DNA of 64,000 nt from Streptomyces brasiliensis (GCF_014647875.1 NZ_BMQA01000007.1:294154-358153), one strand, 5' to 3'. Shown: positions 53,121 through 61,524, counted from the stretch's first letter. The notes: generated by a model from the letters alone, not told the origin. Translations and numbers: made by a program.

Positions 53121-53284
53121 TGCTGTGACCGGAAAGGTTCACCGGCTCGCGACGCCCGGCACGGCACCTCGCGGCGTTGTCGCCTCACCCGAGTACATCC
53201 AGTACGCGGGTGACGCTCCGCCTTGCGATGCACCGCACCAGACGCCGCGAGCTTCCCGGCAAACCTTCCCGGCCACAGCACTAG
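53117..53284. mobile_element. 168-bp MITE-like palindromic element
   Basis: The ends are 29-bp inverted repeats (53117-53145 and 53256-53284) that match in 25 of 29 bases: CTAGTGCTGTGACCGGAAAG... against CTAGTGCTGTGGCCGGGAAG... The inner halves also pair imperfectly (for example CTCGCG-ACG and CTCGCG-GCG, and CACCCGAGTAC with CACCCGCGTAC), so the whole element can fold into one long hairpin. It has no transposase gene. This is the form of a non-autonomous element mobilised by a related full-length IS elsewhere. It ends the coding fragment at its left side. Confidence 0.75.
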
Positions 53285-53557
53285 TGACCGCCGGTTTCCT
53301 CGCGCAGGCATGACCGTCCGCCCTCGGTCGTCGGCCAGTGGATCACCGACGGCGACTGTCCCGAACCCGACGCCCGGCGCGTGGCGACCCTCGCCGCCCG
53401 CGACAACGCCCGCCGCGCTGCACTGACCCGCGGCGGAATCCGGCACGCGTCTGGCACGACGCGACTGATCGGCGCACCCGACATGCGGACCAGGGCAGAG
53501 CCAGAATTCGCCCGCCGTTCATTCGCCGGGCAGCGGTGGCCCGGGGGCGTCTTGGGC
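53285..53557 (+). other. Possible gene fragment right of the MITE-like element
   Basis: One plus-strand frame, with no start, reads 'HDRPPSVVGQWITDGDCPEP' then 'DARRVATLAARDNARRAALT' and fades after about 53485. Codon third positions are mostly G/C, so it may be part of a former gene, perhaps the one interrupted by the element. I cannot identify it. No intact gene lies here. Confidence 0.3.
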
Positions 53558-53605
53558 CTGCCCCACGGGCCCGGACGAACTACGGCGTCCGGGCCCGTGG
53601 GGCAG
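53558..53605. terminator. Strong terminator hairpin after the large FG-GAP gene
   Basis: A perfect 19-bp stem (53558-53576 with 53587-53605) with a 10-base loop lies 14 bp beyond the stop codon of the minus-strand gene. Confidence 0.8.
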
Positions 53606-53619
53606 TGGCGAAGGCCGGC

Positions 53620-56600
53620 TCAGAACAGGCCCTTGTACCCCTGCCAGCCGGTGGCGATCTTCGTACGGCCGCCGAAGGAGCCCTTGCCATTGCCGTTGTT
53701 GCGCCAGACGGTGCCGGAGGCGTCGCGGGAGACGAGGTCGGCTCTGCCGTCGCCGGTGATGTCACCCACGCCCACGATCACGTTGTACGACGAGCCCCAG
53801 TCGTTGAAGACCTTCACGCGGCTCTTGAACTTGCCGGTCGCGGTGCCGTCGTAGCGCCACAGCTCGTTCGACTTGTCCTGCGCCAGCAGGTCGCCGTAAC
53901 CGTCGCCGTTGAGGTCGCCCGCGCCCACGATCTTCTTGTAACCCGTCCACTTGGACGCGATCTTCACCCTGGCGGAGAGCTTGCCCGTGCTCGTCGCCTT
54001 GTAGAGATAGACGTCGCCGGTCGAGGACTGGCGGGCGATCAGGTCGGCCCGGCCGTCACCGCTGATGTCGCCGGGCGAGGTCAGCACGTTGTACTGGTTC
54101 CAGCCCGTGCCCAGCGAGGCGTACGCGGTGGAAGGCTTCACCGCCGTCCCGCACGCGGGCCGGTAGGCGCGCAACGCGCCGCTGCTGAACCGTACGAGCA
54201 CGTCGTTGCACCGGTCCCCGCTCAGGTCGCCGAAGGGCACCACCTTCACCGTCGTCGGCCATCCGGAGCCCGTCCGCTTTCCGGTGAACGTTCCCTTCCC
54301 CGTCCCGTACTGGTACGTCAGCCCGCCCGAGCCGTTCAGCGTCATCAACTCGCCGAAGCCGTCCGACCCGACGAAGTCCCGCCACGCCGCTGCCGCGCCG
54401 GTGACCTTCACCGTCCCCGTCTTCGTCAGCGCCGCGCCCTGCCCGTCTGCCGGGGTGACGGTCAGCTTCCAGGTGTAGGAGCCGTTGGGCACCAGTCGGC
54501 CGGAGCCGTCCTTGCCGTTCCAGACTGGGCTCACCACACCGCGCGTCAGACCGGCGGAGAGCGTGCGCACGGCCGTACCGGCCTTGTTGCCGATCACGAG
54601 CTTCCAGGAGGCCGCGGGCTTGTTCAGCCACCACTTCGGGCTCCACTGCGCGGCGCCGCCCTTGACGTCGACCGAGGCGGCGACGGTGGCGTCGCGCTGG
54701 ACGAGGGCGGAGACGGGCACGCCGCTGGGAGTCAGGCGGATGGTGTTGTCGGAGCGGAGCTGGGCGATCACACCGGTGTACGGATCGACGTCCCAGGCGT
54801 TCCCCTCGAACTTCCCGGCGGTGTGCGACACGGGCGTCCCGCTGCGGACGTCGATCACCTTCAGCTGCCCGGCCTCGGCCGTCGCGACGAAGCCGTCGCC
54901 GAGCTGCGCCTGCTCCCAGCCGGAGCCGGAGACGAGGGTCAGGTTCCGCTTGGTGACGGTGTCGTAGACGCCCTGGCCCTCAGAGTTGAGCACGCAGTTC
55001 CACAGCAGCCACCGGCCGACCGCCTGGAAGTCGTTCAGCAGGCAGCCGCGCCCGAACCACACCGGCTCGCCCTGCTGCCCGGACAACAGATCGACGGGGA
55101 CCACGGTGTCGTTGCCCGACATCACCCACAGGATGGTGCCCCAGATCGCCCGCACGGTCGCGGTCGTCGTGTACACCGTCAGCCCGGTGCCGAGGTCAAC
55201 GACCCGGGTCTCCGCCGCTCCGGTGCTGTCGTACGGCCTGGTCAGGGCGGCGAAGCGGCCGTTCGCGGCGGTCGCGGTCTGGTAGCTGCGGGAGCTGTCG
55301 ATCCGGGTGCCGGGCAGCGACTGGGTGGACCCGAGGAGCTGGGGCTGCTGGGCGGCGCTCGTGCCGTAGCCGGCGACGACCGTCCGGCCGTCGCCGGTGT
55401 CGAGGAGACGCGGGCGGCCCTCCGAGTAGTTCTCCAGCGCGATACGGCCGCGGGTGGTGCGTGCCCCCGCCGTGGGTGAGCCGGCCACGCCGGTCTCACG
55501 GGTGTGGAGATACGTCCAGTCACCCACGGGGTCCTGCTCCACGGTGGTCAACCGCCCCTGGGCGAGGGTCAGCTGGGAGACCGTGTGGGCGGTCTGCCTG
55601 GGGTACGCGTCCGCGATCCGGCGCACGGCGACCCCACCGCCTTCGGCGGCCTCGATGAGGGAGACGCCCCAGTGGTCCGTGTCGGCGCCGCCCGCGACCA
55701 GGAGCCCGCCGTCCGGAGTCGGCATGGCCTGCCGTGACGTCCTGGCCAGCAGCGTCCGCGGCGCGGAGCCGTCGAGGGGGACGGCCTCGACCCGCGAGAC
55801 CGCGCGGCCGGTGTCGTAGCGGCCCAGGGAGGAGTCGTACCGGGACACGATGACGTTGTCGCCGACCAGGCCCAGCACCTGCGTGATGTCGCCGACCGGT
55901 ACGGTCCGCACGGCGGCGGTCGGGTCCTGGCGGGAGGCGACGTGCAGGGTGCCGTCGTAGAGCCACACCAGGTGGGTGGGGCTGAGCGCAACCAGGTAGT
56001 ACCAAGACTGCACGGTGTACGGCAGGGCTGTGAAGCGCCCCTGCGCGACATCGAGCCACCCGGTGACCTCGTCGTCGCCCTTCCTGTACCGCACGACTTG
56101 TCCGCGCGCGTCACCCAGCCCCGCGGCGGACCACAGGTAGACGCCGGAGGGGACACCTTCCACCGTGCGGTCGGAGACTGAGCCGTCGGCCTGGACGTCC
56201 AGCAGATGCCACACGGCGTCGGTGCCCGGGGTTCCGGCCGTCGTGACGACCGTCGACCCGAGGGTGCTGAAGTAGGAGTGCCCGTCGGGAAGCGCGACCG
56301 TATCGACCTGACCGGACGCCATGTTCCGCAGCGTCACGGTCCTGGCGGAGCTGTCGTAGCGGGCCACGACGTCCGAGCCCGCGCCGGCACTCGTGACGCC
56401 GTAGGCGTCCGTGCCCGAGGCGTCGACGACCGTGTCGACACCGCCGTACGTCGTCCACAGTTGGCCACGCCCCTCCTCGTACCGGAGGAACCCCGACGGT
56501 CCAGCGCTCAGCAGCCCCGTCCGGGGAACCATGGCCGTGGTGGCCGGCACGACCACCTCTCCGGTGCCCGTCTCCCCATGCGCACTGCCGGCCGTCAGCG

Positions 56601-56673
56601 GGCCGAGCCCGAGGGCGAGCGTGAAGGAAACAGCGGCGGCGGTGGCGCCTCGTAGGAGCGCACGTCTGCCCAT
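53620..56673 (-). CDS. Large secreted beta-propeller protein with C-terminal FG-GAP/VCBS repeats
   Basis: ATG 56673 gives 1017 residues with a signal peptide (MGRRALLRGATAAAVSFTLA ... GSAHGETG); GGAAAGG lies before it. Residues about 40-690 hold WD/PQQ-like blades without strict repeats ('TVVDASGTDAYGVTSAGAGS', 'LSGQQGEPVWFGRGC'). A FlgD-like Ig region comes next ('VISPVWNGKDGSGRLVPNG'-type motif, here VVSPVWNGKDGSG), and then three or four FG-GAP units such as 'GDISGDGRADLIARQSS', 'GDLNGDGYGDLLAQD' and 'GDITGDGRADLVSRDASG'. It is probably a wall-associated or extracellular binding protein of unknown ligand. Confidence 0.87.
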   Translation of the reverse strand: MGRRALLRGATAAAVSFTLALGLGPLTAGSAHGETGTGEVVVPATTAMVPRTGLLSAGPSGFLRYEEGRGQLWTTYGGVDTVVDASGTDAYGVTSAGAGSDVVARYDSSARTVTLRNMASGQVDTVALPDGHSYFSTLGSTVVTTAGTPGTDAVWHLLDVQADGSVSDRTVEGVPSGVYLWSAAGLGDARGQVVRYRKGDDEVTGWLDVAQGRFTALPYTVQSWYYLVALSPTHLVWLYDGTLHVASRQDPTAAVRTVPVGDITQVLGLVGDNVIVSRYDSSLGRYDTGRAVSRVEAVPLDGSAPRTLLARTSRQAMPTPDGGLLVAGGADTDHWGVSLIEAAEGGGVAVRRIADAYPRQTAHTVSQLTLAQGRLTTVEQDPVGDWTYLHTRETGVAGSPTAGARTTRGRIALENYSEGRPRLLDTGDGRTVVAGYGTSAAQQPQLLGSTQSLPGTRIDSSRSYQTATAANGRFAALTRPYDSTGAAETRVVDLGTGLTVYTTTATVRAIWGTILWVMSGNDTVVPVDLLSGQQGEPVWFGRGCLLNDFQAVGRWLLWNCVLNSEGQGVYDTVTKRNLTLVSGSGWEQAQLGDGFVATAEAGQLKVIDVRSGTPVSHTAGKFEGNAWDVDPYTGVIAQLRSDNTIRLTPSGVPVSALVQRDATVAASVDVKGGAAQWSPKWWLNKPAASWKLVIGNKAGTAVRTLSAGLTRGVVSPVWNGKDGSGRLVPNGSYTWKLTVTPADGQGAALTKTGTVKVTGAAAAWRDFVGSDGFGELMTLNGSGGLTYQYGTGKGTFTGKRTGSGWPTTVKVVPFGDLSGDRCNDVLVRFSSGALRAYRPACGTAVKPSTAYASLGTGWNQYNVLTSPGDISGDGRADLIARQSSTGDVYLYKATSTGKLSARVKIASKWTGYKKIVGAGDLNGDGYGDLLAQDKSNELWRYDGTATGKFKSRVKVFNDWGSSYNVIVGVGDITGDGRADLVSRDASGTVWRNNGNGKGSFGGRTKIATGWQGYKGLF

Positions 56674-56894
56674 GCAGGACCTTTCCGGGGACGGTAGGCA
56701 ACGGCTTGGAGAGACATGTGCGTACGCCGTCGAGCCGCGGGTCATGGACCCGTGGCACATGTGACGTTCGGCGCCCCCCAGGCAAGTGGCCGGATCCTAG
56801 CATTTTGCCTGCGCATGACCTATGGGGTGGCGAGCAGCGGCAGCGACCGATCACCGCCACAACAAAAAGGCCCAGGTCTGCAAATGAGGCGATC

Positions 56895-57256
56895 ATGGCA
56901 GTCGGCCTCCTGGTCATGCCCCCACTTCTGCTGGTGGAACTCGACCACGTCGTCACGCGCGACCTCGGGCGCGAAGCCGCCGTCAGCGCGGTCGGCGATC
57001 TCCGCCGCTGGTGAGCCGGGGCCGTGTCGTCATGCCGGAGATCACGGAGGACCACCTGGGGGCCGCTCAGTCCGTCCGTGTCCGCTACACCGCGTTTGAC
57101 CTGGACCTGGACCTCGCCGATGCGGTGAACGTGGCGCTGGCTGCGGACTACGACACCGACGCGATCCCCGCCCTCGACCGGCGCGACTTCCGAGCTGTGC
57201 GCCCGCTGGGCCACCACAAGGCGTTCCGGGTACTGCCCGACGATCTGCTGCGTTGA
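56895..57256 (+). pseudogene. Truncated, frameshifted PIN-domain (VapC-like) toxin
   Basis: ATG 56895 reads 'LVMPPLLLVELDHVVTRDLG' then 'REAAVSAVGDLRRW' and hits a stop. One frame away, the protein continues 'RGRVVMPEITEDHLGAAQSV', 'LDLADAVNVALAADYDTDAI' and 'RRDFRAVRPLGHHKAFRVLP' to TGA 57254. These are the middle and end of a PIN ribonuclease, including the conserved DAxN/D region. The N-terminal strand with the first catalytic Asp is missing, and a one-base loss occurs near 57012. No antitoxin gene precedes it. Confidence 0.7.
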
Positions 57257-57488
57257 CGCGAGCGTCCTGGTGCTGAAGTCCCAGTCATACAACAGACTTG
57301 GGCAGCCGCCGCCTTCAGGCGAAGGGGCACGTGACTCGGCCTCACCGAGGAACGCAGGCTGACGGCTCGGATACGCGAACGCTTGCGGCGTGGGCCACGG
57401 AACCACAGCCCGACGGCGGTTCTTGGCAAAGGCGAGCGGTGGTTGCGTGGCATCCGCCAAGCACTCGCGCCCTCCTCTCCGGCAACAC
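57257..57488 (+). other. Region with a possible gene remnant, no intact gene
   Basis: One plus frame reads 'LGLTEERRLTARIRERLRRG' then 'PRNHSPTAVLGKGERWLRGI', ending in a run-on without a start. It could be a remnant but is too weak to identify. Confidence 0.2.
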
Positions 57489-57519
57489 AAAAACCCCAGG
57501 CCGCTGACCTGGGGTTTCG
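57489..57519 (-). terminator. Terminator-like hairpin beside the partial tRNA copy
   Basis: AAACCCCAGG and CCTGGGGTTT pair around CCGCTGA. On the minus strand it is followed by a T-run (GGGGTTTTTGTG). It matches the hairpin after the intact tRNA-Gly and sits at the same distance from the partial tRNA 3' end. Confidence 0.6.
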
Positions 57520-57570
57520 ATCTGGAGCGGGTGACGAGCATCGAACTCGCGCGCTCAGCTTGGGAAGCGA
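57491..57570 (-). repeat. Partial copy of the tRNA-Gly 3' part and its terminator (att-like left repeat)
   Basis: 57526-57570 repeats the anticodon-to-3' end of the intact tRNA-Gly at 59361-59406 with two substitutions and one missing base. The flanking hairpin is also repeated, for about 70 matches over 80 positions. The 5' half of the tRNA (acceptor 5' strand and D arm) is absent, so no tRNA is made. Orientation is the same as in the intact gene. A 3'-end copy at a distance is what integration of an element into a tRNA gene leaves behind. Confidence 0.7.
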
Positions 57571-57874
57571 CGGTGCTCGGGCGGGCCATATGGCTCTGAC
57601 GTCCACAGATGCCGTGTGCTCGGGTGGTGGTGCGGGTCCGATCGCACCGCTGCTGACCGTGGTTGTCCGCTCTTACGGGCACGCTGTGGGCACGGGTCGC
57701 GATGACCGGTGGGCAGAGCACGTGCACGAACGGCACCGTGCTCGGCTGGGCTCGGTCGGCGGTCCGGTCAGGGAGAGCCTTCGCGCGTGCAGAGATCTTC
57801 GGGTGAAGCCCGTTTTCCGCCGCAAGGCCGATGGCCGCGGCTTCCTCGGGACAGCCGGCGCTCGGCCCCTTGGC

Positions 57875-58297
57875 TCATTTGCCAGCTTCTGGGCCGTACC
57901 ACTGGAGCGCCTGGCCGGTGACGGCGGCGATGCACTCGAAGTCCCGGTCGCGGTGCAGGAGGGTCAGTCCCTGCAGCTCGGCCGTGGCGGCCACCACGAG
58001 GTCGACTGCTCCGGCGCTGCGGTGCTGTCCGCGTTGGGTGAGGATCTCCTGGACCTGCCACGCGCGGTCGTAGGCCCGGTCGTCGACCGGCACCCAACCG
58101 AAGAGCAGGCGCACGTCCTCGATGCCTTGTGCACGGTCGGCGGCGGAGCGCGCGTTGTAGAAGAACTCCAGCTCGGTGATGGGGCAGGTGGCGATGAGCC
58201 CGGCGGCTGCCGCCTGGTCCCATCCGTACTGCTCGGCGTCGCCGCGCAGCAGGCGGGCGAGCGCGCTGGTGTCGATCAGGAACTGCGCGGCGTTCAC
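57875..58297 (-). CDS. vapC: VapC-type PIN-domain toxin
   Basis: GTG 58297 overlaps the antitoxin's stop (GTGA). The 140-residue RNase has the PIN acidic residues in 'QFLIDTSALARLLRG' (Asp), 'CPITELEFFYNAR' (Glu), and 'AGAVDLVVAATAELQG' with 'LLHRDRDFECIA' (two Asp). These four acids bind the Mg2+ needed for RNA cleavage; VapC toxins usually cut tRNA or rRNA. Translational coupling to VapB is typical of type II toxin-antitoxin operons. It appears intact, unlike the PIN remnant 0.6 kb to its left. Confidence 0.92.
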   Translation of the reverse strand: MNAAQFLIDTSALARLLRGDAEQYGWDQAAAAGLIATCPITELEFFYNARSAADRAQGIEDVRLLFGWVPVDDRAYDRAWQVQEILTQRGQHRSAGAVDLVVAATAELQGLTLLHRDRDFECIAAVTGQALQWYGPEAGK

Positions 58298-58509
58298 CGG
58301 CGGTAGTTCTCCTTGTCCTCGAAGAGGTCCAGGTCGAAGGCGCCCTCGGCCGCCGCCGCCCGCAGGCGGGTAAGCGCCAGAGCGCGCCGCCGGTTCTCCA
58401 GCACCTCGCGCAGCGCGGTGTTCACCGTCTCCTTCTTGGTGCTGGTGCCGAGGGCCTTGGCCACGTCCGCGACCAGCTGGTCGTCGAGGTCGATCACGGT
58501 CCTGCTCAT
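58294..58509 (-). CDS. vapB: VapB-type antitoxin
   Basis: The 71-residue protein from ATG 58509 begins with a ribbon-helix-helix DNA-binding fold, 'MSRTVIDLDDQLVADVAKAL', then 'GTSTKKETVNTALREVLENR'. It ends with a toxin-binding tail, 'GAFDLDLFEDKENYRR'. It should block VapC and repress its own promoter, where an AT-rich dyad is found at 58525-58553. Confidence 0.92.
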   Translation of the reverse strand: MSRTVIDLDDQLVADVAKALGTSTKKETVNTALREVLENRRRALALTRLRAAAAEGAFDLDLFEDKENYRR

Positions 58510-58524
58510 CGACTACATCTCCTT

Positions 58525-58553
58525 GGATATAAGCTCCGCCATGAATTATATCT
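58525..58553. promoter_or_regulatory. Likely VapB operator/promoter dyad
   Basis: GGATATAA and TTATATCT form an inverted repeat with a 13-base spacer, 16-44 bp upstream of the vapB start, in an AT-rich patch that stands out from its surroundings. Ribbon-helix-helix antitoxins bind such dyads to autoregulate. Confidence 0.45.
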
Positions 58554-58762
58554 CCATTGATGCGCGACATGGAGTACAGGATTCGCCACCAGCGGTCGCG
58601 ACGACGGGGCATTGAGGTCTGAGACGCGCGCAAGGATCCGGGGCATGGCACAGCTCGCTTGGGACCCTGTCGTCAGGAGAGGGTCTCGGAGCGGCCGACG
58701 TCAGGGACCACCCAGGACTCTCGCCAAGCGAGGTTGTCAGTGCCCAGTCATAGGGTGCCCAC

Positions 58763-59197
58763 GTGGCGACATTTCGATCCGGCTTCACGCTCTGGCAGAT
58801 GGTCCGGACGGCATCGGAGCTCACCGGGGATGCGCGCGTCCGGGAGCGCGTCGACGCCGTGCTGCACATCATGAGCGGTCCCGGTCGGACGTACGGCAAG
58901 GGCAGGCCCCTGGTGGAAGCTTTGGAGGATGTGGCCCAAGAGGCCATCCTCCAAGGAGACTTCGCATTCGCCCAGCGCTTTCAGCGCTTCGCCGCCTATG
59001 CCGGAGGCGAACTGTTTCTCGAGATCCTGGAGAACTACTACGACGAGGAAGCTCGGCAGCGCAGCGAGGAACACATGCGGAGGATGGCCGCCATGGGTGC
59101 TGACAGGGCGGTCGCTGCCCTGGACGTCCGGGTGTCCGGTGTTGTCCGGGAACGGCGGGCTGAGGGCTCGCACCGCGCGAACCTCCCGCTCACCTAA
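58763..59197 (+). CDS. Hypothetical helical protein (144 aa) inside the tRNA-flanked segment
   Basis: GTG 58763 gives a soluble, mainly helical protein ('FTLWQMVRTASELTGDARVR', 'RPLVEALEDVAQEAILQGDF', 'FLEILENYYDEEARQRSEEH'). It has no membrane helix, Cys cluster or known catalytic motif. It is the only other gene between the tRNA-Gly repeats apart from vapBC and points to the tRNA. I do not recognise the family. Codon use is somewhat less biased than in neighbouring core genes, which fits an acquired gene. Confidence 0.55.
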   Translation: MATFRSGFTLWQMVRTASELTGDARVRERVDAVLHIMSGPGRTYGKGRPLVEALEDVAQEAILQGDFAFAQRFQRFAAYAGGELFLEILENYYDEEARQRSEEHMRRMAAMGADRAVAALDVRVSGVVRERRAEGSHRANLPLT

Positions 59198-59326
59198 GTG
59201 AAAGCGCAGGTCAACCACGTGCTACTACATGAGCGGCCTGCCGCCTCAAGGCGCTCGTGCCCTCTGCGTGCCCAATTTTCGGGGGCAGGGGCGTCTGTGA
59301 AATGCAGCGACGGCTCAGCAATGAAC

Positions 59327-59353
59327 AAGCCCCAGGGCGCTGACCTGGGGCTT
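59327..59353 (-). terminator. Terminator of tRNA-Gly
   Basis: AAGCCCCAGG and CCTGGGGCTT pair around GCGCTGA, 8 bp beyond the tRNA 3' end, with a U-rich tail (UUGUUCAUU) in the minus-strand RNA. Confidence 0.75.
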
Positions 59354-59360
59354 CAAGAAG

Positions 59361-59431
59361 AGCGGGTGACGAGAATCGAACTCGCGCTCTCAGCTTGGGA
59401 AGCTGATGTTCTACCATTAAACTACACCCGC
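59361..59431 (-). tRNA. tRNA-Gly (anticodon CCC)
   Basis: On the minus strand the 71-nt gene begins GCGGGTGTAGTTTAATGGTA and ends with CACCCGC plus discriminator T. The seven-base acceptor stem pairs perfectly. The D arm contains AGTTTAATGGTAG, the anticodon stem TCAGC/GCTGA encloses TTCCCAA (anticodon CCC), and the T arm has GTTCGATTC. CCA is not encoded, as usual in Streptomyces. A terminator follows. Its 3' part is duplicated at 57526-57570. Confidence 0.95.
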
Positions 59432-59714
59432 GTAAGACACCGACCGGAGTCGGGGTCCGAACGCTCGCTCACTCTACCTCATCGCAGACCCCCGGTGCTG
59501 ATGCCGTGGGGTCTGAGGGCGTTTCACGGGAGGGCGTAGAGACGGATCCCGCTGCGGGCGGGGGGAGTTGGGGCGTACGGTGGAGGCGTGGGGGAGGGTC
59601 CGGGTGGGGCCGGAGTGCCGCCTGGAGAGTCGTGTCTTTGATCCCGTAATGTGGCTTTTGTCGTCACGGCAGTTGGCCAGACGCGGCTCTTGGGGAAGGG
59701 ACTAAAGGGACTTG

Positions 59715-59876
59715 ATGGAACGCACCGTCGTCCGTTGTGCCGATGGGCACGTGTTCAGCACCGCTTCGTTCCCGATGCAGCAGGCCGAGCGGCTCGGCCC
59801 CGGTCGGCTCGTCCGGTGTCCACGGTGTGCCCGGCTCCGCAGTGTCGTACCCGTCGCTCTCGAGAAGCAGCGGTAG
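59715..59876 (+). CDS. Small zinc-ribbon-like protein (53 aa)
   Basis: ATG 59715, with AAGGGA ahead, gives a 53-residue protein starting 'MERTVVRCADGHVFSTASFP', with 'GRLVRCPRCARLRSVVPVAL' later. One Cys plus His (CADGH) and a CPRC pair could form a zinc ribbon. I believe similar small proteins are common in Streptomyces near this tRNA-Gly/dcd region. Function unknown. Confidence 0.7.
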   Translation: MERTVVRCADGHVFSTASFPMQQAERLGPGRLVRCPRCARLRSVVPVALEKQR

Positions 59877-60041
59877 GGCGAGCAGGGGCAGGGCTGAGGC
59901 AGCTCAGCGATTGCGCAGGGGCAGCGCCGCACACGGAGAGTGAGTGATTGCGGTGGGGAGGGGGTACGCCGCCCCACCCCCACAGGCGCGCGGAGTCGTC
60001 ACGATTGTCACGGCTCCGCGCACCTTGCGTATCCTCGGGGC

Positions 60042-60617
60042 GTGCTTCTCTCAGACAAGGACATCCGGGCCGAGATCGACGCCGGGCGGGTGCGGATCGA
60101 TCCCTATGACGAATCCATGGTGCAGCCGTCGAGCGTCGATGTTCGGCTGGACCGCTACTTCCGGGTGTTCGAGAATCACCGGTACCCCCACATCGACCCC
60201 TCGGTCGAGCAGGCGGACCTGACGCGGCTGGTGGAGCCCGACGGCGACGAGCCGTTCATCCTGCATCCCGGGGAGTTCGTGCTGGCCTCGACGTACGAGG
60301 CCATCTCCCTCCCTGACGATCTCGCTTCGCGGCTGGAGGGGAAGAGTTCGCTCGGGCGGCTCGGTCTCGTCACCCACTCCACCGCCGGGTTCATCGACCC
60401 CGGCTTCTCCGGGCACGTCACGCTCGAGCTGTCCAACCTCGCCACCCTGCCGATCAAGCTCTGGCCGGGCATGAAGATCGGCCAGCTGTGCATGTTCCGG
60501 CTCAGCTCGCCCGCCGAGTTCCCGTACGGCAGCGAGCGGTACGGCTCCCGGTACCAGGGACAGCGCGGGCCCACTGCCTCCCGCTCCTACCTCAACTTCC
60601 ACCGGACCCAGGTGTGA
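60042..60617 (+). CDS. dcd: dCTP deaminase
   Basis: GTG 60042 gives a 191-residue protein, the usual length for actinobacterial Dcd. It opens '[20 protein letters not shown]'. The catalytic region '[20 protein letters not shown]' contains the conserved Glu, and '[14 protein letters not shown]' binds the phosphates. The enzyme converts dCTP to dUTP for dTMP synthesis; some actinobacterial forms are bifunctional deaminase-dUTPases. The next gene starts 5 bp downstream, suggesting one transcript for nucleotide metabolism. Confidence 0.95.
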   Translation: MLLSDKDIRAEIDAGRVRIDPYDESMVQPSSVDVRLDRYFRVFENHRYPHIDPSVEQADLTRLVEPDGDEPFILHPGEFVLASTYEAISLPDDLASRLEGKSSLGRLGLVTHSTAGFIDPGFSGHVTLELSNLATLPIKLWPGMKIGQLCMFRLSSPAEFPYGSERYGSRYQGQRGPTASRSYLNFHRTQV

Positions 60618-60622
60618 GTGCC

Positions 60623-61141
60623 ATGAGTGAGGTGACCGACGTTCGGGAGAACCTCACCTACGAGCGGTTCGGCGTCGCCGTCCGCGAGCTCGCGCAGGCC
60701 ATCGCCGACGACGGCTACGAGCCGGACATCGTGCTCTCCATCGCGCGGGGCGGCGTCTTCGTCGGCGGCGGGCTCGCCTACGCGCTCGACTGCAAGAACC
60801 TGCACCTCGTCAACGTCGAGTTCTACACCGGCGTCGGGACCACCCTCGAGATGCCGGTCATGCTCGCGCCCGTCCCCGACGTGATCGACTTCTCCGACAA
60901 GAAGGTCCTGATCACCGACGACGTCGCCGACACCGGCAAGACGCTGAAGCTCGTGCACGACTTCTGCCTCGACCACGTCGCCGAGGTCCGCTCCGCCGTG
61001 ATCTATGAGAAGTCCCACTCCCTCGTGAAGTGCGAGTACGTGTGGAAGCGGACGGATGACTGGATCAACTTCCCGTGGAGTGTTCTGCCCCCGGTACACA
61101 GGTCGGGGGAAGAAGCCAAGTCGAATAGGGAAGCGATCTGA
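60623..61141 (+). CDS. Phosphoribosyltransferase-family protein
   Basis: The 172-residue protein from ATG 60623 has the type I PRTase fold: '[20 protein letters not shown]' near 34-53 and the PRPP loop '[20 protein letters not shown]' near 90-110. It ends with '[20 protein letters not shown]'. Such xanthine/hypoxanthine-type PRTases follow dcd in related genomes. Its last residues run into a fragment of an unrelated secreted protein that begins in another frame over its stop codon, so its 3' end may have been altered by a deletion. Confidence 0.88.
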   Translation: MSEVTDVRENLTYERFGVAVRELAQAIADDGYEPDIVLSIARGGVFVGGGLAYALDCKNLHLVNVEFYTGVGTTLEMPVMLAPVPDVIDFSDKKVLITDDVADTGKTLKLVHDFCLDHVAEVRSAVIYEKSHSLVKCEYVWKRTDDWINFPWSVLPPVHRSGEEAKSNREAI

Positions 61142-61448
61142 GCTGACGGTCAATGCCTCGCCGGAGCCGGTGAAGAAGGGCAAGACCATCACGGTCACCG
61201 GCAAACTCTCCCGGGCCAACTGGGAGGACAACAAGTACCACGGCTACACGAACCAGTCGGTGAAGCTGCAGTTCCGCAAGAAGGGCAGCAGCACCTACAC
61301 CACAGTGAAGACGATCAAGTCCAACTCGACGGGCAACCTCAGGACGACCGTCACCGCCTCCACCGACGGCTTCTTCCGTTACAGCTTCGCGGGCACGACG
61401 ACGACTCCGGCGGTCAACGCGACCGGCGACTTCGTCGACGTCCGATAG
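61142..61448 (+). pseudogene. C-terminal remnant of a secreted protein
   Basis: The frame reads '[20 protein letters not shown]', then '[20 protein letters not shown]', '[20 protein letters not shown]' and '...[21 protein letters not shown]' to TAG. These are two beta-rich modules that typically end secreted Streptomyces proteins. No signal peptide or start is present; the frame begins at the stop of the phosphoribosyltransferase gene. The front part has been deleted. Confidence 0.75.
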
Positions 61449-61524
61449 CCACGTACTGAGTGTGCCTCTGAGACCGCAATTGGCCTGGACCAAGTTGTCG
61501 GTGATGGGTCGCAGAACGTGCCAA

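Larger units (their letters stand above)
57526..59406. mobile_element. Possible decayed integrative element between tRNA-Gly direct repeats
   Basis: The 1.8-kb interval is bounded on the right by a complete tRNA-Gly and on the left by a copy of its 3' part, in direct orientation. An element inserted at the 3' end of a minus-strand tRNA would lie exactly here. It holds a vapBC pair and one unknown gene. No integrase, excisionase or replication gene is visible, so it is a remnant or a passive island. A simple local duplication is the alternative. Confidence 0.4.

Noticed and set aside
57526..57570. Second tRNA-Gly gene
   Set aside because: Only the anticodon-to-3' half is present; the acceptor 5' strand and D arm are missing, so it cannot fold as a tRNA.
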